From: Nitrogeniibacter aestuarii
GTDB lineage: Bacteria; Pseudomonadota; Gammaproteobacteria; Burkholderiales; Rhodocyclaceae
Reading direction: 5' to 3'
NCBI RefSeq assembly: GCF_017309585.1
Contig: NZ_CP071321.1
Location: 3,926,001-3,990,000 of the forward strand
DNA: 64,000 bases
Shown: piece by piece, positions 57,801-64,000 of the stretch
How positions within the stretch are numbered: the stretch's first letter is position 1
Layout: each line of letters begins with the position of its first letter
Notes under the pieces: generated by a model
What the model was told of the DNA's origin: nothing
The model's input: only the letters and a program-made list of their open reading frames with translations
Database searches by the model: none
Translations under genes and position numbers: made by a program

Positions 57801-59765
57801 TCAGGCAGCAGGCCGGGCGGCCTGGGACGCGAAGGTCTTCACGTCGAGAATGCGCAGGTCCGCCGAGACCTTGCCCCGACGACCATCTTCGTACTTCACT
57901 TCGGTTTCGATGTGCTGGCGGGTCTTGTCCGAGAACAGCGCCTCGATCAGCTCGCCGTACTTCTCCGAGATGAACTTGCGGCGCACCTTGCGGGTACGGG
58001 TCAGTTCGCCGTCGTCGGCGTCCAGCTCCTTGTGCAGGATCAGGAAGCGTTTGACCTGCGACTCGCTCATCATCGGGTCGGAGGCCAGTTGGGCATTGAC
58101 CTCTTCCAAACACTCGCGGATGAGCTCATAGACCGCGTCCTGCCCGGCCAGATCGGTATAGCCGGCATAGGACAGGCCACGTCGCTCGGCCCAGTTGCCC
58201 ACGGCTTCCAGGTCGATGTTGATGAAGGCGGTCACGAAGTCCCGATCACTGCCGAAGGCCACGGCCTCCTTGATGTGCGAGAAGAACTTGAGCTTGTTCT
58301 CGATGTAGTTGGGCGCGAACATGGCGCCGCTGTTGAGCTTGCCCACATCCTTGGCGCGATCGATGATCTTGAGGTGGCCGTCTTCGTCGAAGAACCCCGC
58401 ATCGCCGGTAAGGAAGTAGCCCTCGTCATTGAGCGATTCGGCCGTGGCATCCGGGCGCTTGTAATAGGCCTTGAGCAGCATCGGGCCTTTCACCAGAATC
58501 TCGCCGTTCTCGGCCAGCTTCACTTCCACGCCCGGCGCCGGCTTCCCGACCGAGTCGAGCTTGATCTGGCCGTCCGGCTGCAGGCACACATAGGCGCAGG
58601 TTTCGGTCTGGCCGTAGAGCTGCTTGAGGTTGATGCCGATCGAACGATAGAAGCGGAACAGGTCCGGCCCGATGGCCGCGCCGGCCGTGTAGGCCACGCG
58701 AATGCGCGAGAAACCGAGCACGTTCTTGAGCGGGCCATAGACGAACACGTTGCCCAGCGCATACATGAGCTTGTCGCCCGCCGACACCGGCTTGCCGTCC
58801 AGGATGTCCGCGCCGCAGCGCTTGGCCACGTCCATGAATTTGTTGAACAGGGTGCGTTTGATCCAGCCGGCGTCTTCCATGCGGATAAGCACGGTGGTGA
58901 GCAGGTTCTCGAACACGCGCGGCGGGGCGAAGTAGTAGGTGGGGCCGATCTCGCGCAGGTCGGTCATCACCGTCTCACCCGACTCCGGGCAGTTGATGGT
59001 GAAGCCGGTGACCATGGCCTGAGCATAGGAGAACAGGTGATCGCCCACCCACGCCATCGGCAGGTAGGAGAGGATGTCTTCGTTCTCGGTAAGCTTGTCG
59101 AACTGCTGGCCGCCGCGGGCCGATTCGATGAAGGCAAGGTGCGTCTGGCACACGCCCTTGGGCTTGCCGGTGGTGCCCGAGGTGTAGAGCATCACCGAGA
59201 TGTCGTTGCTCTGGCCCTTGTCGATTTCGTTGTCGAGGAAGTCCGGCTGGTTCTTGTCGTGGGCCTCGCCCATGGCAATCAGCTCGTCCAGCCCGAGCAG
59301 GAAGGTGTCGGCGTAGTGGCGCATGCCCCGGGCGTCGTCATAAACCACATGCTCAAGGAAAGGCGCATCGCCCTTGATCTCGAGCATCTTGTCCACCTGC
59401 TCCTGATCCTCGACCACGGCGATCTTGATCTCCGCGTCCTGGAGCACATAGACCATCTCCTCGGCCACCGCGTCCTGATAGAGCATGACGGGGATGCCGC
59501 CCAGACACTGGCACGCGGCCACCGACCAGTACAGTCGGGGCCGGTTATCGCCAATGATGGCCAGCCGGTCGCCGCGCTTGAAGCCCAGCTCGGCCAGCCC
59601 GCAGGCCATGGCCCGCACCTCCCGGGCCACATCGGCCCACGAGTAGGTCTGCCAGATGCCGAATTCCTTCTCCCGCATGGCGGGGTGATCCGGTCGAGTC
59701 CGTGCGTGGTGCATCAGCATGCGCGGGAACGTGTCCAGCACTGCCTGACCATGGGGGTCTGACAT
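57801..59765 (-). CDS. Long-chain acyl-CoA synthetase (AMP-forming)
   Basis: A 654-residue ANL enzyme with the ATP-binding P-loop VMLYTSGTTGKPKGV near residue 190, a substrate-region GAAIGPDLFRFYRSIGINLK, LYGQTETCAYV, and the C-terminal hinge GYFLTGDAGFFDEDGHLKII. Family members charge fatty or aryl acids with CoA. The ATG at 59765 has GGAGGAGA nearby. It is the first gene of the operon ahead of livG, an arrangement repeated in aromatic-degrading Rhodocyclales; specificity is inferred only. A perfect ATTGT-g-ACAAT palindrome lies 124 bases upstream (59889-59899). Confidence 0.9.
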   Translation of the reverse strand: MSDPHGQAVLDTFPRMLMHHARTRPDHPAMREKEFGIWQTYSWADVAREVRAMACGLAELGFKRGDRLAIIGDNRPRLYWSVAACQCLGGIPVMLYQDAVAEEMVYVLQDAEIKIAVVEDQEQVDKMLEIKGDAPFLEHVVYDDARGMRHYADTFLLGLDELIAMGEAHDKNQPDFLDNEIDKGQSNDISVMLYTSGTTGKPKGVCQTHLAFIESARGGQQFDKLTENEDILSYLPMAWVGDHLFSYAQAMVTGFTINCPESGETVMTDLREIGPTYYFAPPRVFENLLTTVLIRMEDAGWIKRTLFNKFMDVAKRCGADILDGKPVSAGDKLMYALGNVFVYGPLKNVLGFSRIRVAYTAGAAIGPDLFRFYRSIGINLKQLYGQTETCAYVCLQPDGQIKLDSVGKPAPGVEVKLAENGEILVKGPMLLKAYYKRPDATAESLNDEGYFLTGDAGFFDEDGHLKIIDRAKDVGKLNSGAMFAPNYIENKLKFFSHIKEAVAFGSDRDFVTAFINIDLEAVGNWAERRGLSYAGYTDLAGQDAVYELIRECLEEVNAQLASDPMMSESQVKRFLILHKELDADDGELTRTRKVRRKFISEKYGELIEALFSDKTRQHIETEVKYEDGRRGKVSADLRILDVKTFASQAARPAA

Positions 59766-59939
59766 ACCCGTCTCCTCTCCTCCGTTATTCGTCCCGCCTC
59801 TGTCGAGCGCGGTTGGGGCGTCTAGGCCCCGAGTTGAGGATGGAGTCTGCCGGCGCACCTTTGCGCAACTTCTTCGCAAATGTACGCAATTGTGACAATC
59901 AAGAAATCGAACAGATACCGCCGTCGCACCGAGGCCGGG

Positions 59940-60851
59940 TCAGCCGTCGCGATCGCCGGTATACCGCTGCCGAAAGGCCGCCGGCGTCACCCCGGTCATG
60001 CGGCGAAAGAACTTGACGAAGTTGGTCGGCTCCGAAAAGCCCAGCTCATGCCCGATGGTGGCCACCGGCGTATCCGCATGGGCCAGCAGACGCTGCGCTT
60101 CGAGCGTCACCCGCCGATCGATGACCTGTTTGGCGCTGCGCCCTTCCATGCGAAGACAGGCCCGGCTCAGCGTACTGGCGGCATACCCCAGGCGCGCCGC
60201 GTAGTACTGCAGGCTGTGCTGCGCGCGAAAGCCTTGCTCCAGGGCATCGACAAACAAACGATAGGGGCCTTGTGTCACGCCGGCGCTTTCCGATATTGCC
60301 CCGGTCGCGGCATGGCATTTGGCCAGCTGCAGCATGACCACCAGCAACTCGTGCCGTATGAGCTGCACGTCGCGCTCGCTGCCGTCGTAACGCGTGAAAT
60401 CGGCCTCCAGACCCCCCGCACTGGCGCCAACCCGGGCGTGCCCGGGCCCGTCGAGCCAGGCATGCGTCGGCCATTGATCGAGCAACAGCAGATCACGCTC
60501 GCGCCGCGCATCACCCACGGCGGTGTTCTGCGGCAACGCGACCGGCGACACCAGCGCCAGCATGCCCCCGTAGTCCCCCTCGAGATGCCATCGCTGAACC
60601 TGCCCAGGCCGGACGAAGATCACCGCCCCCGGCCCCAGAGGGTAATCGACGAAATCCACCGTGTGACGCCCCGAGCCGTCTGACACCAGCATCAGCATGA
60701 AGAAGTCCACACGCTCCGGCTGGGCCATCACCCCGGCATCGACGCGCTGCCGGAAGCGGGCCGGGCTCATCAGTTCGATCCCCAGCCGCTCAAGCGCTGG
60801 ATTGTGGAAAGCGACATGCCGAAACGGCGGCTGGACATCCACGCCGCTCAT
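59940..60851 (-). CDS. AraC-family transcriptional regulator
   Basis: A 303-residue regulator. A cupin-like N-terminal sensor domain (about 1-170; GPGAVIFVRPGQVQRWHLEG) precedes the C-terminal AraC/XylS DNA-binding domain with two helix-turn-helix motifs (YYAARLGYAASTLSRACLRM; VATIGHELGFSEPTNFVKFF). It is transcribed toward the ligase/Liv operon, 174 bases upstream of it, and is divergent from the NTF2-like gene at 61026, so either could be its target. Confidence 0.9.
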   Translation of the reverse strand: MSGVDVQPPFRHVAFHNPALERLGIELMSPARFRQRVDAGVMAQPERVDFFMLMLVSDGSGRHTVDFVDYPLGPGAVIFVRPGQVQRWHLEGDYGGMLALVSPVALPQNTAVGDARRERDLLLLDQWPTHAWLDGPGHARVGASAGGLEADFTRYDGSERDVQLIRHELLVVMLQLAKCHAATGAISESAGVTQGPYRLFVDALEQGFRAQHSLQYYAARLGYAASTLSRACLRMEGRSAKQVIDRRVTLEAQRLLAHADTPVATIGHELGFSEPTNFVKFFRRMTGVTPAAFRQRYTGDRDG

Positions 60852-61025
60852 GACCGAACCCGCTCGATCAATCCAGCAGGCGCCAGTCCATCAGACGCTC
60901 GATTTTGATCATTGAAACGCACCATACGACCTGCCTGATCAGCACTCAAATATCCAGAATATGGCTCATTAGAACCAACAACCCGACAAATCATCAAGCG
61001 CATTCAATCTGACAAGGAAACGAAA

Positions 61026-61886
61026 ATGATCACTTCATGCATCCAGCACCTCGGTCGTGCCGCCGTGCTCCTCGCGTGTCTCACGAGCGCCGCCACTGCC
61101 GCCACCCCCTCAACGGAGAAACCCATGTCCAATACCGAAAAAGTCGTCGCCCTGCTCAAGAGCATCGAAACCGGTGACACCGCCCCCGTGGCCTACATCA
61201 ACCCCACCCGCTACACCCAGCACAATCTGGCGGTCGGTGACGGCCTGGCCGGCTTCGGCGCAGTGCTTCAGGCGCTGCCGCCCGGCAGTGCCCGCGTCAA
61301 CACGGTGCGCGCCTTCGCAGACGGGGATTACGTCTTCACCCACACCAAATACAACTTCTTCGGCCCCAAGATCGGCTTCGATATCTTCCGCTTCGACAAC
61401 GGACAGATCGTGGAGCATTGGGACAACCTGCAGGTCACGCCCGAGGCCCCCAATCCGTCGGGCCGTTCGATGATCGACGGCCCCACCCAGAGCGAAGCCC
61501 TTGAGAAGACGGAAGAGAACAAGGCGCTGGCGCGGCAGTTTGTCGAAGACATCCTGATCGGCGGCAAGATGGCCCAGCTTCAGCAGTACTTCGACGGCGA
61601 CAACTACATTCAGCACAACCCGCAGATCGCCGACGGGCTGAGCGGCCTCGGCGCCGCGCTTGAGGCCATGGCCAAGCAAGGCATCGAGATGAAATACGAC
61701 CGGATCCACAAGGTGCTTGGTGAAGGCAACTTCGTGCTCGTGGTCAGCGAAGGATCGCTGGGCGGCACCCATACCGCGTTTTACGATCTCTTCCGCATCG
61801 CCGATGCCAGGATCGCCGAACATTGGGATGTCATCGAAGCCATCCCGCCGCGCGCCGAATGGAAGAACGACAACGGCAAGTTCTGA
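61026..61886 (+). CDS. Secreted tandem NTF2-like (SnoaL-type) protein
   Basis: A 286-residue protein with a signal peptide (HLGRAAVLLACLTSAATAA) and two repeated NTF2-like domains: YTQHNLAVGDGLAGFGAVLQ near 60 and YIQHNPQIADGLSGLGAALE near 200, each followed by a strand ending in EHWD. SnoaL-like members are small-molecule cyclases, isomerases or binding proteins. AAGGA lies seven bases before the ATG at 61026. A second in-frame ATG at 61125 (MSNTEKVVALLKSIE) has its own GGAG and would give a cytoplasmic form. Function unknown. Confidence 0.8.
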   Translation: MITSCIQHLGRAAVLLACLTSAATAATPSTEKPMSNTEKVVALLKSIETGDTAPVAYINPTRYTQHNLAVGDGLAGFGAVLQALPPGSARVNTVRAFADGDYVFTHTKYNFFGPKIGFDIFRFDNGQIVEHWDNLQVTPEAPNPSGRSMIDGPTQSEALEKTEENKALARQFVEDILIGGKMAQLQQYFDGDNYIQHNPQIADGLSGLGAALEAMAKQGIEMKYDRIHKVLGEGNFVLVVSEGSLGGTHTAFYDLFRIADARIAEHWDVIEAIPPRAEWKNDNGKF

Positions 61887-62071
61887 GCCCTCCGGCTCCG
61901 GGTCGTTCACCGCGCCCCGGAGTCCGCACGGCCGGGGCGCCCGCGGGCGGCGCTCCCGGCCATTGAAACGTCATCATCGGCAACACACGCCCTTATCAGC
62001 CGGCGCTGACACGCGAACGGGCGAGAAACTGGGTAAAGTTGGGCTGACAGCCACTCGACCCGATCCGCCGC

Positions 62072-63121
62072 ATGCGCCCTCGCCACATCATCCGACTGCT
62101 GCTCGTTCCCATCCGCGCCGTCATCAAGACGCTCTCGGACCGCTGCACCACCTACGCGGCGGCACTGGCCTACTACTCGGCCTTTTCGCTCGCCCCGATC
62201 CTGGTGCTGGCGGTCTCGGTGGCCGGCCTGTTCTTCGGGGAAGAAGCCGCCAGCGGCCGCATCGTCGGCGAGCTGCAATCGCTGATCGGGCCCGATGGCG
62301 CGGCACTGGTCCAGCGCCTGATTGCCGCCAGCGCCCAGTCGGGCGACGGCCTGATCGCCACGCTCATCAGTACCGGCGTCATGCTGCTCGGTGCCACCGG
62401 CCTGTTCATGCAGATGGGCCACGGCTTCGAAGCGGTCTTCGGCCGTCCCAACAAGTCACGCGCCGCCTGGGTGAACCTGCTCATGGCCCGCCTCAAGGGC
62501 CTGACCGTGGTGTTCGGCATCGGCTTTCTGCTCATGGTCTCGCTGGTGGCCAGCGCCGCCATCGTGGCGGTGGGCGAGTACGCCACCCGCGGCATGACGG
62601 CCCTGTTGTGGCTGGCCTCCATCCTGCAGCTGGCCATCACCATCAGCCTGCAGAGCGTCATGATCGCCATCCTCTACCGGGTGCTCATTCCGGCGCGCCT
62701 GACCAAGAAGTCACTGCTCGCCGGCGCCATGGTCACGGCGGTGCTGTTCGAGGTGGGCAAGTGGGGCGTCGGCCTCTACATGGGCCGCGCCGGGCTGGAC
62801 AGCACCTTCGGCGCCGCCGGCTCACTGGCGGTCATTCTGGTGTGGGTCTACTACGTGTCGCTGATTCTGCTTTACGGCTCGGAGATCACCTACCAGCTCG
62901 ACCGCCTCGATCGCATTGACGGACGGATCATTCGCCATCCGAAGAAAAAACAGCGCAAGGCCGATGTGGCCGCGGCAAAACAGCGCCAGGTCGCCGACGC
63001 GCTGCGCGCGGACGAAAACACGCCGGTACTGCTCAAGCCCGCCGCCGATGGCATCGCTCCCGCCGCCCGACCGCTCACCCCGGCCGCAAACACCCGGGAA
63101 CAGGTCAGCCCGGGCGCGTGA
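62072..63121 (+). CDS. YihY/BrkB-family inner-membrane protein
   Basis: A 349-residue membrane protein with about six hydrophobic helices and the family pattern (RCTTYAAALAYYSAFSLAPI; WVYYVSLILLYGSEITYQLD). The C-terminal 70 residues are basic and Pro/Ala-rich and probably cytoplasmic. YihY proteins are widespread but of unresolved function; the old 'ribonuclease BN' label for this family is wrong. The start was chosen at the first ATG before the first helix. Confidence 0.9.
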   Translation: MRPRHIIRLLLVPIRAVIKTLSDRCTTYAAALAYYSAFSLAPILVLAVSVAGLFFGEEAASGRIVGELQSLIGPDGAALVQRLIAASAQSGDGLIATLISTGVMLLGATGLFMQMGHGFEAVFGRPNKSRAAWVNLLMARLKGLTVVFGIGFLLMVSLVASAAIVAVGEYATRGMTALLWLASILQLAITISLQSVMIAILYRVLIPARLTKKSLLAGAMVTAVLFEVGKWGVGLYMGRAGLDSTFGAAGSLAVILVWVYYVSLILLYGSEITYQLDRLDRIDGRIIRHPKKKQRKADVAAAKQRQVADALRADENTPVLLKPAADGIAPAARPLTPAANTREQVSPGA

Positions 63122-63192
63122 CGCATCCAACGAAACCGGGGCCGCCAACTGCGCTAGACTGAACGCCATCGCCCACGATGGAGTCGACGCGC

Positions 63193-64000
63193 ATGCAGCC
63201 TCAGGTTTTCACCCGGCCCGCCAAGGCCACCACCTGGATGAGCGTATTCCTCGCCGTGGTCGCGGTCATCGCGGCCATCCTGGCCCCGCAGCTGGCCGAT
63301 GCCTTCATGGCCAACATGGCCTTCAACGGCCTCATCCTGCTGGTGTTGCTGGTGGGCATCGGCGTCAATCTCCGTCAGGTCTGGCGCCTGCAGCGCGAGG
63401 TGCTGTGGGTCGATGACTTCGCCCAGCGCCCCGACGCCCCCCCCAGTGCCGAACGCCCGGTGCTGCTCGCCCCCATGGGCCGCATGCTGGCGGGCCGCTC
63501 ACAAGGCCGCTTCCATCTCTCGCCGGCGTCCATGCGCTCCATCCTCGACAGCGTGCAGATCCGCCTCGAGGAACAGCGTGACCTCTCCCGCTATCTCATC
63601 GGCCTGCTGATCTTCCTCGGTCTGCTGGGCACCTTCTGGGGCCTGCTGGCCACCATCCGCTCGGTGGGCGACATCATCGGCTCCATGAACGTGGGCGCCG
63701 ATGCGGTGGCCATGTTTGACGCCCTCAAGACCCGTCTCGACGCGCCGCTTTCGGGCATGGCCACCAGCTTCTCCACTTCATTGTTCGGACTGGCCGGCTC
63801 GCTGGTGGTGGGTTTTCTCGACCTGCAATCCGGCCACGCGCAGAACCGCTTCTACAACGAGCTGGAAGAGTGGCTCTCGCACATGACGCGTCTGCCCTCG
63901 GGCACACTGAGCGAGGGCGACGGCGGCTCGGTGCCGTCCTATGTACAAGCCCTGCTCGAACAGACCGCCGAGAGCCTCGACCGCATGCAGCGCACCGTGG
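63193..64000 (+). CDS. MotA/TolQ/ExbB-like proton-channel protein (partial, runs off the window)
   Basis: An open reading frame from ATG 63193 to the window end (269 codons, no stop). Two N-terminal hydrophobic helices (WMSVFLAVVAVIAAILAPQL; FNGLILLVLLVGIGVNL) are followed by a MotA/TolQ/ExbB-type segment with further helices (GLLIFLGLLGTFWGLLATIR; SLFGLAGSLVVGFLDLQSGH) and a coiled-coil-like tail. The LLGTFWGLLATI motif is typical of MotA/TolQ/ExbB-family proteins often annotated as flagellar motor proteins. The next gene is often an OmpA-type partner but lies outside. Confidence 0.75.
   Translation, partial: MQPQVFTRPAKATTWMSVFLAVVAVIAAILAPQLADAFMANMAFNGLILLVLLVGIGVNLRQVWRLQREVLWVDDFAQRPDAPPSAERPVLLAPMGRMLAGRSQGRFHLSPASMRSILDSVQIRLEEQRDLSRYLIGLLIFLGLLGTFWGLLATIRSVGDIIGSMNVGADAVAMFDALKTRLDAPLSGMATSFSTSLFGLAGSLVVGFLDLQSGHAQNRFYNELEEWLSHMTRLPSGTLSEGDGGSVPSYVQALLEQTAESLDRMQRTV

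Noticed and set aside
56079..59762. Very long + strand open frame (1227 codons) opposite livH, livG and the acyl-CoA ligase
   Set aside because: It is a GC-rich antisense shadow of three clear genes, its translation is His/Asp/Arg-rich with no recognisable domain, and codon positions follow the opposite strand.

Overview
This 64 kb window is a chromosomal segment from a GC-rich betaproteobacterium. The fused indolepyruvate oxidoreductase, PhaM, RegB/RegA-type redox regulators and an acyl-CoA ligase/Liv transporter operon suggest a Rhodocyclales relative (Azoarcus/Thauera/Denitromonas type). That placement is inferred from gene content and order only. There are no rRNA genes, CRISPR arrays, insertion sequences or prophage genes.

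Region 1 (1-33.2 kb) is the ribosomal/RNA-polymerase supercluster. After the tail of a sensor kinase, a RegA-type regulator and Hsp15 on the + strand, everything to 33.2 kb is on the - strand. In transcription order it runs: tRNA-Tyr, tRNA-Gly, tRNA-Thr, tuf, tRNA-Trp, secE, nusG, rplK, rplA, rplJ, rplL, rpoB, rpoC, rpsL, rpsG, fusA, tuf, rpsJ, then the S10, spc and alpha operons to rplQ. Near-consensus sigma-70 promoters are visible before tRNA-Tyr, rpsL, rplC, rplN and rpsM. Intrinsic terminators or attenuator-like hairpins lie in the rplL-rpoB gap, before rpsL, between rpsG and fusA, before rpsJ and between rpsJ and rplC. The two tuf genes encode identical proteins and differ in a 35-base patch of silent changes.

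Region 2 (33.4-46.3 kb) holds accessory metabolism and signalling genes: a fused 2-oxoacid (indolepyruvate) ferredoxin oxidoreductase, a membrane-anchored methyltransferase, an orphan ParA-like ATPase, and a sensory cassette. The cassette consists of a LuxR-type response regulator divergent from a TonB-dependent receptor, a periplasmic binding protein and a hybrid histidine kinase. PhaM (polyhydroxyalkanoate granule protein) and an AEC-type transporter follow.

Region 3 (46.4-49.2 kb) holds a Tat-exported ferritin-like protein, a cytochrome P460-family lipoprotein, and an ECF sigma/anti-sigma pair. This looks like an envelope stress or reactive-nitrogen module.

Region 4 (49.3-60.9 kb) is a nine-gene - strand operon: long-chain acyl-CoA ligase, LivG, LivH, LivM, LivK, LivF, PaaK-like ligase, beta-carbonic anhydrase and CaiB-type CoA transferase. 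An AraC-type regulator lies upstream. It probably imports a carboxylic acid and activates it as a CoA thioester.

Region 5 (61-64 kb) has a secreted tandem NTF2-like protein, a YihY/BrkB membrane protein, and the start of a MotA/TolQ-like proton-channel protein cut by the window end. No intergenic gap exceeds 300 bases. The most notable observations are the promoters buried inside terminator-like palindromes, the tuf gene conversion footprint, the sensory cassette, and the P460/ECF/ferritin neighbourhood.
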